Below are positions 32,763 through 43,655 of a stretch of DNA of 48,500 nt, piece after piece. The position numbers and the translations under genes were made by a program. How positions within the stretch are numbered: position 1 is the first letter of the stretch; each line of letters starts with the position of its first letter. The stretch is from assembly GCA_009746045.1 (NCBI GenBank), contig RPFO01000231.1, positions 2,130,900 through 2,179,399 on the forward strand, given 5' to 3'. Under the pieces are notes generated by a model. The model searched no databases. It was not told the origin of the DNA and worked only from the letters and a program-made list of their open reading frames with translations. The DNA comes from Mesostigma viride (taxonomy: Eukaryota; Streptophyta; Mesostigmatophyceae; Mesostigmatales; Mesostigmataceae).

Positions 32763-32993
32763 ATGCCGTCGTCGCGGACCGCCTCTTCGAGGAGATCACG
32801 CTCCTGCAGCCTGGTCAGTTTCCCGCCATCTGATTTTCGTCGACTTCATCAAGGCTTTTGATGCTGTCCGCCGGGCCGCTCTATGGGCTGTCCTTGCTCG
32901 CGCTAGCTCGCGTACCCACCCCCCTTATTGCTGTCATCCGCACGCTGTATGAGGGGTCGACCACCTCGCGGTGCACATGCACTCACGGCATTG
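32763..32993 (+). pseudogene. LINE-A reverse-transcriptase fragment
   Basis: Encodes FVDFIKAFDAVRRAALWAVL (the first catalytic Asp region of the RT palm), then a piece like PTPLIAVIRTLYEG, with frame breaks. It stops where a LINE-B tail insertion begins. It duplicates a segment that occurs again at about 33930-34080, so it is a separate copy. Confidence 0.7.
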
Positions 32994-33050
32994 AATTGAA
33001 TTGAATTGAATTGGAACATAACTCCGTTGGGAGTGATATGTAGCACATAT
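32991..33050 (-). mobile_element. LINE-B 3'-tail micro-insertion, ~60 bp
   Basis: On the minus strand it reads ATATGTGCTACATAT-CACTC, CCAACGGAGTTATGTTCC, then AATTC repeats. The same block occurs at 47757-47813 (minus) and forms the 3' end of LINE-B at 48430-48500. Only the terminal ~45 bp plus a tail inserted. Confidence 0.7.
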
Positions 33051-34232
33051 CCCTGAGAAGCCCTGCGCGACAACCGCGACCCCGCCCGCCTCAAAGCCGA
33101 ATACCACTCGGCCATCCGGCAGGCGACCAAGGAGCAGGAGGACCTCATGGTCCACGAGTACTTCGCCCACCTCCAGGACCAGCACGGCAAGTACGCCTGG
33201 ATCGCCCGCCTGCGTCATGCCCGCCCAACGGCCAGCCGGCGGCGCGCAGCCGGCGCCGCGGATGCTCTCTGGCTCATAGCAGCAGCAGCTTGACCAGTGG
33301 TATTCCTCCCAGTCCCGGCTGCTCGGCGCCCCCCCGCTGCCTCCTCCGCTTGGCCCTCTGGCGGCCGCGCGCCTGGCGCCTGCGGGCGTCCCTGCGCCGC
33401 CCACGCCGCCCGCCGCTGAGCAGGACTACACGTACCCGGCCCTGACGGAACCCCTGGCCGACCCCAACGAGCTACCGCTGTTCACCGAGCTCGAGCTGAG
33501 CACCGCCGCCAAGCAACTCCGCTTCTACGCCGCCGTTCCAAGACCTGACTGGTCAGCTCCCCGCCCCGGTGATTAAGCTGACGGCGCTCACGGGGTTCCT
33601 GCTTGACGTCTGCAACCGGACTGATCCTGCTTGCCAACGCGCCGCCGATCGTTCCTGAGTGGCAGCACATGAGCTACCGTACTATGCTATACAAATACAA
33701 AGGTTCTCCTGACGACCCCGCCAACTACCGAGGAGTCTGCATCCACAGCGCCGCACTCAAGTTGTTCATGCGCATGATCCTCAACCGCCTTCGTTCTGCT
33801 CTCGACCGTCACCTAGGGGAAAGTCAAATGGGCTTTCGTCCTGGGCGCAACACCGTCATGGCTGATCTTCGTCGCGCGCCGCCTCTTCGAGGAAATCGCT
33901 TTCCTGCAACCTGGTGAGTTTCCCGCCATCCTGATCTTCGTCGACTTCATCAAGGCTTTTGATTCTGTCCTCTGCATGGGACGCTCTATGGGCTGTACTT
34001 GCTCGCGCTCGCGTCCCCACTCCCCTGATTACCGTCATCTGCACGCTGCATGTATGAGGGGTCGACCACTTCGGTGCGCACTCAACACGGCTTTAACCCC
34101 GCCATGTCCACTGCAGACCGGCGTCTGGCAGGGTTGCGTCCTGTCGCCGTACCTGTTTATTATTGTAGTGGATTATGTTATGCGTCAGGCACGTGCTCGC
34201 TTTGCTAGCATTGCATGCAGGCCGTGCCCCTG
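33051..34232 (+). pseudogene. LINE-A central region and RT, 5' half of a split copy
   Basis: In order, with many frameshifts and stops: the inter-domain segment (RDPARLKAEYHSAIRQATKE), RT motifs DPANYRGVCIHSAALKLF and LDRHLGESQMGFRPGRNT, FVDFIKAFDS (catalytic Asp), and GVWQGCVLSPYLFIIVVDYVM. It is cut at 34232 by the LTR retrotransposon and continues at 43656 (YADD region). No endonuclease domain is recognisable upstream. Confidence 0.8.
34228..34232. repeat. 5-bp target-site duplication CCCTG (left)
   Basis: CCCTG here and at 43651-43655 flank the TG...CA element. The LINE-A sequence at about 6230 (minus) has this site once, which confirms the insertion. Confidence 0.9.
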
Positions 34233-34935
34233 TGTAACAACCAAATGTTACATCCAAAGTTTTCCTACTGTTGAATCTTATTATGAGTTCTTTAGGACAA
34301 TTATTTGAGAAGTTAGGAGGCTTCGACGTCTGATGGATATTGGGCCTGCTGAGATCTGTCGAATCTATTGTTCTACCCTCATTGGTCGTGGCCTGATCCA
34401 CGTAGGGTACTTTGCATGGTGTTGTTTAGTCAGTCATAGATTCTCTGCAGTACCATTGTACCTGGTGGATTTGGTTCCAGGTCATTGAGATTTCGTATGT
34501 GCTGGCTTTGTGTTGTGTGGAGGATTCGGAGGCTAAGATCTTATCTTGAGTGATCCTCACTTTTGATTGGTCCTTCCGGGTTAGGGTTGGATGGATGCTG
34601 CGTGCACGATGACTTTTATCCTGTTTGGGGCGGCCGTGCATGTGTGCGTACGTGAGAGCTAAAGCTATGGTGTAATTCAAGGGTTTCCTTGTTTCATCAA
34701 TCAAACAACCCTTGCCAAAAGTCAACTATAACTTCAACAGATAGTCGACTTGGATATAACTTGTCTGTTGTGTCTAACAAGGGTGGGGACTCATTCCCTT
34801 AACTGTTGAAGATCCATCTTCATTGCTTCTCTGGACGTGAAGTTATCTGTCGCGACTCCAACCCAGGTATAAAGATCTTTTCACGCTAATGTTGATACTG
34901 AGGCTGTTGCAAACACAACATTTTTAGTCGTTACA
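34233..34935 (+). repeat. 5' LTR, 703 bp
   Basis: Begins TGTAACAACC and ends GTCGTTACA, so the termini are TGTAAC/GTTACA inverted repeats. Four substitutions separate it from the 3' LTR, all in the first ~350 bp. GGTATAAAGATC near 34866 is a candidate TATA box. Confidence 0.95.
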
Positions 34936-34949
34936 TTGGTATCGGAGGT
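34936..34949 (+). other. Primer binding site, initiator-Met tRNA type
   Basis: TGGTATCGGAGG follows the LTR by one base. It resembles the initiator tRNA-Met complement (TGGTATCAGAGC), with two differences. Confidence 0.7.
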
Positions 34950-35156
34950 TTCTACCTAGGTGTTGGTTGTCTTGACAGTATTAGTTCACGATTAACAATG
35001 GAATTCTTGCCAGACCCAGAGAGGGTACGTTATGCTGTGTGTTCGGACAGTTTTAAGAGTGTGACTCATCCTTATGTGACAGTCTTGCTCTGAGAACTGC
35101 CTTGAGCCCATAAGTCTCTAACGTTCCCCAGTCCGGCATGCGCGACCCATGGAGTG

Positions 35157-36941
35157 ATGAGTAACCCGGAGACACAACCACCGTTATCAAGTAAGAGAGT
35201 TGAAGATGCAACCACATCTTTAGCAGCTCAACGGACGACCGGTGATGAAAGGGTTTCATCATCTACTCCCAGACGTCAACTATTTGGAGATACCACCTTA
35301 ATGTCTGCTTCCCGCAGATATTCGCTGTCGGTCGGCCCAAAGTTCTCCATCTTGCCCCTCGGTGTGCAACCAGGCGAGCCCTCCCTGCGTGGCATTGGTA
35401 GAGGTGGACCACGGTTCTCCAACGTGGGACACGCGTTCGCCAGCACCCGAATACGGTTCGGCTATTCGTTTTGGCTACAACACGGTGCCGGGGCGAGACG
35501 GCACTCGGCTAGCGGCTGACGAGCTGACAGCGGAGAAAATTCGATTACAACATGAACGTGAGGAAGCTGCGAGAGCTAGAAGTGTGGCGGAAGCGCTGGA
35601 GAAGAGTGTGGGTAGGACTATTGCGCGTGTGCAGCAACTTGAGTCGCAAGGGCAGGCGGGCGATGGAGAGTCTGTTTTCGTGGATCAACCGTCTCCAACA
35701 CTGGGTATACGAAGGGTATATGCGGTTGACGCTCCTTTTGTTGATGAAGGGACAGATGCACAGGGGCATGAGCCTCCACGGCTCTCGGTGGCTGCGACAT
35801 TGCCGGAGAGTCAGAATGCACCACACGCCCCAGTGATGGAGCTCACGTCTTTGTATCCTCGTACTGTTCCTTTTCCCAAGGTGGAGTCGGTAGACAAGCT
35901 ATCGCTGACCAACCTTACCCATCGCAGCTTCGACCATTTCTCCACCAAGTTTCAGGATGTCTTCGCTATCCACTTCGCCAACTACGGGCCCAAGGCAGAG
36001 GAACGTCTCACGATGGACATCCAGAAGAGAATGGTTAGGCAGCGGATGAGCGACAGTGCCAGCGACCGTTTTGATGAGTTTTTGCGTTCTGTGGCTGGAC
36101 GTGCGTGTACCGACCTCCCCTCTCTCCTATTGGGCTTTCGCCGGTTTCTGTTACCCCAGGATCAGCTTCGCATGGATCGGGACGCACTGGCTAACTGTAC
36201 GCAGGCTGGTTTGACGCTGCCACAGTTCGTGGAGCAATTCACCAACCTTAGAGCCAAGATTCCCCAATGCTCTGACGCAGAGGCGCTTCACAGACTACTG
36301 CATGGCATGGCTCCACACGTGCGACTGGATGTGGACAAGCACTTCTCCCAGTTCGACTACGTGGACTGGCAATGGGACAAGGTGTTGTCTTATGTGCTCA
36401 CCCTCTGTCGTGTGCCTGCTTTTTCTGTCAAGTGGGAGCCTGTGGCCACGCCAGTGCCACCCATCAAGAAGTCCCTGAACCAGCTGGATGACCTCCTGGG
36501 GGAGCTCAATGCTTGGATCCCACCCAGGGTAACTGTTTTATCTGCAACCAGCCAGGTCACTTTGCACGGGACTGCCCTAGACGGGACCAGTTTCCCCCTG
36601 CCACGAGAGGACCTTTTGGCGCCCTGCCATCTCCCAGGCCACCCAACCTTCCTCCTGGCGTTCCTGCTGGCGATCACCGGATGCAGCCAGGGTTCCAGCC
36701 CAACTTCCAGCCCTCTGGGAGGTTCCAGTCCCGCGCTCGGCCCTTCAGCAGACAGGATAAGCGTAGGATGGTGAACGCTCTCATGCAGCTGCTGGCAGAT
36801 GAGGAGGATGGGGGGACGAGGATGAGCCTCCAGCACCACCTGAGCAGCTTCCACCATCGGGCAGTGGAGCACTCCCAGACCCACCTGAGTCAAAAAACTA
36901 GTTGGGTCCCCAGGTCATCCTTCTGTCATGGCCAGGTCTGA
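35157..36941 (+). pseudogene. gag: gag of the chromovirus, two frameshifts
   Basis: It opens at ATG 35157 (MSNPETQPPLSSKR), changes frame near 35460, and changes back near 36510. The middle part has a coiled coil (ELTAEKIRLQHEREEAARAR) and a capsid-like segment (FDHFSTKFQDVFAIHFANYG to LHRLLHGMAPHVR). The last part has a CCHC zinc knuckle, CFICNQPGHFARDC (C-x2-C-x4-H-x4-C), for RNA binding. It ends at 36941, overlapping pol by 14 bases. Whether the frame changes are mutations, sequence errors or one programmed shift cannot be told here. Confidence 0.85.
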
Positions 36942-39900
36942 CCTGCCTGCTGTTGACGTTAGGCCAGTGAACACTGTGGGTGCTTCTGACCCTGCTGTCC
37001 CTGTGGGTCCTCCTGTACCAGGTCACTTACTCAAGTTTCAGGCTAGGCTCCTCAACGTGCCAGTCCCCTTGGCTCAGCCAGCTTGCTTGTTTATGATTGA
37101 TTCTGGTGCTGGCAGTAATTATATTGCTGCATCCTTGGTGCAGGAGTTGAAGTTGCCTGTGTTGGCCCACCCCACACCTGTCATGGTGCAGTATTCTGAT
37201 GGCAGGAGAAGCTGCTCACCTGGCTATGTGCAGCTCATCTTCCAAGTTTGTTCATCCCAGACTTTGGAAGTGACAGCAGATGTCATTCCCCTCACGGCAG
37301 CAGATGTGATTTTGGGGATCCCATGGTTGTCTGACACCAATCCTGCTATTTCTTGGCCTGACAGGGTGGTCCAGTTCAAGGATGGGACAGTGTGGGATGC
37401 TACCTGTGTGTTGCCAGGGGGGAGAAGAACAGCCACTGAGTGCTGTTCCACACAGACAGCTGTCAATGATGGCAAGGGAGGGGAAGCAGGTGCGAAAGGG
37501 GTGGATCAAGAGCCGACTTTGGAGGAGAAACGGGCTGCCCTACTGAAGCATGTGTGGTCTGCCAAGCATACTCTGTCTTATTTGGCCACCTATCCAGTGG
37601 AACACATCTTTTTCCTGCATTTGGTGCCTAATGAACCTGAGTCTGCTAGTGGTCATTCTGTCAATGCTGTCAGTTCTACTGTCACCACTGAGCAACAACA
37701 GCAGCATGATGCCTTGTTGGACAGGTATGGAGCCATCTTTGAGGACAAGATGCCCCAGTATCCTCCTGAGGGACCCATCACACATGTCATCAAGTTGGTA
37801 GAGGGTGCTCGTCCTCCTTTTGTGCCTATGTACAGGATGGGCCCTGCAGAGATGGCAGAGCTGAAGACCATACTTATTGGCCTGTTGGAGGCTGGTCTGA
37901 TCCTCCCAGCTAACAGTCCTTTCAGTTCTGGGTGTTTGCTTGTACCCAAGCATGATGGGGGGTGGAGGTTGTGCATTGACCTGAGGGGACTGAACAAGGT
38001 GACTGTCAAGTCCAGGTACCCTCTGCCCAGAATTGATGAGTTGCTGGAGAGGACTGCAGGAGCTGCCTTCTTTACCAAGTTTGACCTCAGGCATGCTTTC
38101 TGGCAGATCAGGGTGGCTACTGAGGACATCCCCAAGACGGCCTTTTCTACCCATGGGGACAGTTCCAGTGGACAGTAATGCCCATGGGTGCCTCTAACAG
38201 TCCTGCCACTATGCAGATGTTTGTCAATGCCATCTTTGGCCACCTGACTGGAAATGCCCTGCCCCAGATCTCACCTGACCTTCGCAACCCCAGGTTCAAG
38301 GACATTGCCCACTTGTGTGACACTACCAGGGTGGTCTTCAGGACTTGTGTGGTCGTCTACCTGGACGACATTCTGGTACACTCTCGTACCTTCAGGGAGC
38401 ACCTGGAGAACGTGGAGGAGGTCCTTAAGGTGATCCATCAGTATCATCTGTCGGTGAAGAGGTCCAAGGTGGAGTGGGGCCAAGAGGTGAAGTTTCTGGG
38501 CTACCAGCTGAGCGCTGCAGGTATGACTCCTGAGGCCAGCAAGGTCTCTGCTGTTTTGGAGTGGCCTGTGTTGAAGTCAGCTCAGGATGTCAGATCCTTT
38601 CTGGGCCTGGTGGGCTGGTACCGACGGTTCATCCCTGACATGGCGGCCATCTCTGGTCCCCTGTTAGCCCTGCTCAAGAAGGATGTTCCCTTTGAGTGGA
38701 CTGCAGCATGCCAGCAAGCTTTTGATGTGTTGAAGCAGAAGCTTACCACTGCTCCCTTGTTGGTGGGCCCCAACCCAGACTTGCCATACCAGGTTAGGTC
38801 TGATGCCTCACAGGGTGCTATTGGTGCAGTACTAATGCAAGATCATGGTAAGGGCCCTCAACCAGTGGAATACATGTCCAGGAGTATGACGTCTGCAGAA
38901 CGTAACTACCCTGTTCATGAGCAGGAGCTGCTGGGATTGGTGGTGGCCTGTCACAAGTGGGAACACCTACTGAAGGGGGCTCAGTTTTCTGTGGCCAGCA
39001 GCGCCAGGATGGGCAGGGCAACGAGTCTATTACCCTGATGACTGACCACAGGCCCTTGGTACATGTGTTGGAACAGACCCGGATGAGTAAGAGGATGGCT
39101 GGATGGATGGAGTTCCTGGGGGGGTTTGGACCTTTCTCTGTGAGGTACATTCCTGGTACGCAGAATGTGGTGCCTGACGCCCTGTCCAGGAGGAGGGATT
39201 TGATGGGAAGTTTTCATGAGGACTTGGACATCTGTGCTGCCCTGATTTCTGTGGTAGAGTGTGGAGCCTTGACTAGAGCTCAGGCCAACAACCAGAAGGT
39301 TTCTCAACTGTTGACACCACCTGTAGGGAATAACGGTGGTCCCGTGATGCTCATCGACCAGGGCTCTGTCCCAGAGTTGACAGGCGTCCAGGAGGGTGTC
39401 CAGTCACTGTCTGACAGTCTTAGGAGAAGTCCTGAAGGTGTGGTGCCCACTCCCACAGTGCAGCCAGGTGAGGGAGCCCTGCTAGGCGCAGCAGAGGTAG
39501 GCCCAGGAAGTGGGTCATGGACCCTGTGTTGGTAGGCCGGTCCAAGGTGTTGGCCTCTCAGGTGATGGCAAGGTCAAAAGGGCCTATAGCTACTACTGTC
39601 TCATCCAAGCAGTTGGTGGCTAGCCCTGGGCAGGAAGAGGAGATGCAGATGCAGCCCCTGGGACCTGACAAGGACCTGGTGTTGCCTAATCCTTTAAATA
39701 TTTCCCTGCTGGACGTCATCAAGGCCTTCACCAAGACGGAGGACATGGCTACTGCAGCTATCCAGAGGGGCAACTTTGGCAATAGACCTGTAGAATACTG
39801 GGAGGGCGTTCTGTATGTTCACACTCATGATGCAGAGCACACGGTGACTAGAAAAGTGTATGTGCCTGAGATGGCCATTCCCACAGTGTTACATTGTTTC

Positions 39901-41259
39901 CATGACGATGTGACTGCGTGTCATCCTGGTTATGCTAAGCTACTTCATGAGGTGCAGCAGAGGTTTTGGTGGCCTGGCCTTTATCAGGATGTTAAGGCCT
40001 ATGTGGATTCCTGTGACTCCTGCCAGAGAAATAAGGTCAGGAACCAAGCCACGCCCATCTTTCCCATGGCTATGCCCATTCCCCTGCGCCCTTGGATCAG
40101 TGTGACTATGGATTTTATCTGTGGTCTCCCATGTCAGATGGTGGCAATGACAGGATCCTTGTGGTCATGGACAGGCTTCCAGGATGTGCCATCTGATTCC
40201 TTGCAATACTCATCTCACCGCTGCACAGTGTGTGGATTTGTTTATGAAGGAGATCTACCGTCTGCACGGCATGCCTAGAGTGATCATCACTGATCAGGAC
40301 CCCCTTTGGCTGTCAGGGTTTTGGAAGTCATTCTTTGACATCCTAGACACTAAGCTGGCATTCGGTGTGGCATACAGGTGTGCCAGTACTGGGGCGGTGG
40401 AGAGGATGAACAGAATTGTCAGGGAGTGTCAAAAGCACTATTGTACCACGACAACAAGGACTGGGACAAGAAGCTACCTTTCATAGAGTTCGCAATCAAC
40501 AACTCTCCTCTGGCTCCTCACCAGATGTCCCCCTTCGTGATCTGCAATGGCCAGTGTCCCTTGACACCATTCGACTTGGAACTGCCTGACAGAGACGCTG
40601 AAGGCCCTTTCCAGCGACGTCTTGGTTCAGTCCAGCAGTTGTTGGCTTCCTTCCAGGAGGCTCACAGCATTGTGGCTACCCAGCTGTTGAGGACACAGGA
40701 CAAGTACCTGACTAACGCCTGGCAGCAAACGGTGGCCAGTCATTCCTTTGTAGCTCCTGGGGACTTGGTGTTGTTGGAAGCCAACAGAGTGCTGCCTGAG
40801 AAGGAGCAATGCAGGAAACTGCAACCACTCTGGTTGGGTCCTTACCCAGTGTTGGCAACCTTCCACTATGGTACAGTGGTCCAGGTCCAAGTGCCTTCTC
40901 ACTGGAAGCTCAGGAATAATATTTTTCACCTAGCCCAGCTGAAGCTGTACAGGCGCAACACCTTACCAGGCAGATTGTCTGCCCCTTTGCCTTATGAATT
41001 GGATTCTGAGGGGGAGAAGATCTATGAAGTGGAGCGGTTGTTGGCTCACAGGGTGAAGGGGAAAGGTCGTACCAAACAGTTGCAGTTTAAGGTACACTGG
41101 AAGGGAGAGCTAGAGGTGACTGCTACGTGGCTGTGGTTGTCTGATCTCACCAACAGTCACTCTGCTGTACTAGAGTATTGTCAGCGTCATGGTATCACCT
41201 TGCCTGAGTGGTATGTCATGGGCTCTGAGCGGTGTGCTCCCCTTCATAGCTCCCAGTGA
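36928..41259 (+). pseudogene. pol: pol of the chromovirus: protease, RT, RNase H, integrase, chromodomain
   Basis: Starts at ATG 36928, in a different frame from gag. Protease: FMIDSGAGSNYIA (DSG active site). RT: RLCIDLRGLNKVTVKSRYPLP, FTKFDLRHAFWQI, then after a frame change near 38150, YLDDILVHS (catalytic). RNase H: RSDASQGAIGAVL, YPVHEQELLGLV, then a break near 39000. Integrase: CHPGYAKLLHEVQQRFWWPG...CDSCQRN zinc domain, VTMDFICGLP, a break near 40130, ITDQDPLW, and GAVERMNR. After another break near 40440 come the GPY-like LGPYPVLATF and a chromodomain (YEVERLLAHR, LQFKVHWKG). It is not expressible as one protein without repair or frameshifting. Confidence 0.9.
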
Positions 41260-41307
41260 GCACTGCTAACACCTCTTTTTGGTGTTTTGTGTCTGTGGTT
41301 GCCAGCC

Positions 41308-42543
41308 ATGGCCGACTCCCATCCTGAGGGGACACCCAGGCCACCTGCACGAACCCAAGAGGACGTGAGGGCTACGTATGTCTTTCAGCACGACTACGCT
41401 GGCCCCAGAGCCACGGGCCCTTCGATCCAGGAAGACGCTGGGTTTGTGGAAGCCCATTTTCTCAATCTGTTCCAGCGTATGGTACATGATCAGCAACGGC
41501 ACGAGCAGCGTCACGGGGCCTTGATAACCAGGTTGATTAATGTGGAGGGTCTGGTTACTCAGATGGCAGAACACTTGAGGGCTGGGCACATTCCAACTGT
41601 GGGTTCTGCTGTGCCTGCAGTTTCTGAGGCTCCAGTAGCTCAGGAGGCTATCCCCACCCCGGTGGTCTCAGTCCCCTCTCCTACGGAGGCTCCTCCACCC
41701 CCTAAGGTGGTGGTACACTTGCCCAGGTCAGCTGTCCCAACAAAACAGGTGGAGCAGTTCTTGGACCACCGTAATTGTGCTCCTGGACAGTGCGAGTGGT
41801 GTAAATCCTTGTACACAGCCATGCAGGCATTGGATCAGACAGTGGTGGAGGAGGGTGAACTAGTACCTGAGGGTATGGTAGAGTTGGCCCTTGACTGTCT
41901 GCCCCCCAGTCTCTGTGAGATTGGGTCACCTATGGTGGCTTACATTATGCACACCGTCTTTGCAGTGTACCCGTGGCCTTCGTTTGACATGAGGCCGGTG
42001 GAGGGCCAGGACTTGATGGAGGCTCTGCCCAGTGACCTGAGACTCGCCTTTGCAGGGCTCAAGCCAGTTGGATATTCCCAGACCTACACTGAGCTACTTG
42101 AGCAGGCTGTCAAGCAGGGAGAGTTTGACCTTACTCCGTCGTCCAACTGCTCTGTGATGTCTTGTTTTCCACACAAGGACAGCACAGTCTTTGTGGGGCT
42201 GCAGTTACCAAAGTTCCCTAACGAGCTGAGGGCCAGGCTCACACCTTTGAGGGTGCTGGTACCCATCTTGGGCGCCAGGTGGGGGCCTATCAAGGCCTTT
42301 CTACAGCTGTGGTGGGCCTATAGCAGCTGGCTATGTCGCCATAAGACTGCCAGTGGCTGGGTCTTCGATCCCCTCCGACAGGCTGTGGTCACTCTGTCCT
42401 ACCCTGCCCAGTGCAGTAGGTTTTCAGCTGAGTTGGGCAAGGCTGCTGAGACCTGCTTGGATATTCAGGTCAGCAGGAACTGGCCAGATCTGGTGTCCAT
42501 GGTGGAGCATTTCCCAGTGTTTGGAACGAGGGGAAGGATATGA
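41308..42543 (+). CDS. Additional ORF downstream of pol, function unknown
   Basis: An uninterrupted 411-aa frame in the position where envelope-like or additional ORFs sit in some LTR retrotransposons. It starts at ATG 41308, 49 bases after the pol stop. The N-terminal half is Pro/Val/Gln-rich (APPPPKVVVHLP). A Cys/His cluster HRNCAPGQCEWC lies at about 151-162. The C-terminal half is richer in hydrophobic and aromatic residues (GPIKAFLQLWWAYSSWLC) but has no clear transmembrane helix. I see no signal peptide, no furin site and no N-glycosylation-rich ectodomain, so nothing supports an envelope role. It has no family match that I recognise. That it stays open while gag-pol carries several frame breaks is unusual. 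A captured host gene or a second structural protein are other options. Confidence 0.75.
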   Translation: MADSHPEGTPRPPARTQEDVRATYVFQHDYAGPRATGPSIQEDAGFVEAHFLNLFQRMVHDQQRHEQRHGALITRLINVEGLVTQMAEHLRAGHIPTVGSAVPAVSEAPVAQEAIPTPVVSVPSPTEAPPPPKVVVHLPRSAVPTKQVEQFLDHRNCAPGQCEWCKSLYTAMQALDQTVVEEGELVPEGMVELALDCLPPSLCEIGSPMVAYIMHTVFAVYPWPSFDMRPVEGQDLMEALPSDLRLAFAGLKPVGYSQTYTELLEQAVKQGEFDLTPSSNCSVMSCFPHKDSTVFVGLQLPKFPNELRARLTPLRVLVPILGARWGPIKAFLQLWWAYSSWLCRHKTASGWVFDPLRQAVVTLSYPAQCSRFSAELGKAAETCLDIQVSRNWPDLVSMVEHFPVFGTRGRI

Positions 42544-42935
42544 AGAAGGGGGATTGGTTCACTCTGTGAAGGGTTCCAGGATGGTTGGAGATGGGCTGTG
42601 GAGTGAGGTGGGGATCCAGAATGGAGGCGACCAGTTCTGATGTCCAGTCCAGATTTCCAGCAATGACAGTTCTGAGTTCATGGTAGCTTTGCAGTTGTAT
42701 TATCCAGGCATGGTTGCCTGTGTGTTAGTCACTTGATGACATTTCATCTGTGGGTGAATTTGTCTTATTCAGGGTTGACATGATCAGATGATACTGAGAT
42801 AGGAGGCCCTTTGGGGATGTAAAAACCCACTTGCTTGTCCCAAGAGGTGGTGGACTTCCTGTTTATTGTTGTGTTGTTTTGTGGAGGTTGTTGTTTTATT
42901 CTTCTTGGCTTCTAGGAACTGGGAGTTCCTGTCTT
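42544..42935 (+). other. Chromovirus 3' untranslated region
   Basis: About 390 non-coding bases between the additional ORF and the polypurine tract. T/G-rich toward the end, with no ORF. Confidence 0.6.
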
Positions 42936-42947
42936 GAGGGGGAGATA
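42936..42947 (+). other. Polypurine tract
   Basis: GAGGGGGAGATA lies directly before the 3' LTR, the expected plus-strand primer. Confidence 0.85.
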
Positions 42948-43650
42948 TGTAACAACCAAATGTTACATCCAAAGTTTTCCTACTGTTGAATCTTATTATG
43001 AGTTCTTTAGGACAATTATTTGAGAAGTTAGGAGGCTTCGACGTCTGATAGATATTGGGCCTGCTGAGATCTGTCGAATCTATTGTTCTACCCTCATTGG
43101 TCGTGGCCTGATCCACGTAGGGTACTTTGCATGGTGTTGTTTAGTCAGTCATAGATTCTCTGCAGTACCGTTGTACCTGGTGGATTTGGTTCCAGGTCAT
43201 TGAGATTTCGTATGTGCTGGCTTTGTGTTGTGTGGAGGATTCGGAGGCTAAGATCTTATCTAGAGTGATCCTCACTTTTGATTGGTCCTTCCGGGTTAGG
43301 GTTGGACGGATGCTGCGTGCACGATGACTTTTATCCTGTTTGGGGCGGCCGTGCATGTGTGCGTACGTGAGAGCTAAAGCTATGGTGTAATTCAAGGGTT
43401 TCCTTGTTTCATCAATCAAACAACCCTTGCCAAAAGTCAACTATAACTTCAACAGATAGTCGACTTGGATATAACTTGTCTGTTGTGTCTAACAAGGGTG
43501 GGGACTCATTCCCTTAACTGTTGAAGATCCATCTTCATTGCTTCTCTGGACGTGAAGTTATCTGTCGCGACTCCAACCCAGGTATAAAGATCTTTTCACG
43601 CTAATGTTGATACTGAGGCTGTTGCAAACACAACATTTTTAGTCGTTACA
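42948..43650 (+). repeat. 3' LTR, 703 bp
   Basis: Same length and termini as the 5' LTR. Four differences are seen by eye (for example GATAG for GATGG near the start and GGACGG for GGATGG). It is followed by the CCCTG duplication. Confidence 0.95.
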
Positions 43651-43655
43651 CCCTG

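Larger units (their letters stand above)
34233..43650 (+). mobile_element. Ty3/gypsy chromovirus, 9.4 kb, full length but frameshifted
   Basis: Layout: 703-bp LTR, PBS, gag, protease-RT-RNase H-integrase-chromodomain, extra ORF, polypurine tract, 703-bp LTR. The order RT-RNase H-integrase and a C-terminal chromodomain place it in the chromoviruses. By eye the two LTRs differ at four positions (about 0.6%), so insertion is recent, yet gag-pol is broken by about eight frame changes. It lies within LINE-A at 34228-34232 / 43651-43655. Confidence 0.93.

Noticed and set aside
41308-42543. Envelope glycoprotein identity for the extra retrotransposon ORF
   Set aside because: No signal peptide, clear transmembrane anchor or cleavage site. 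Position alone is not enough.
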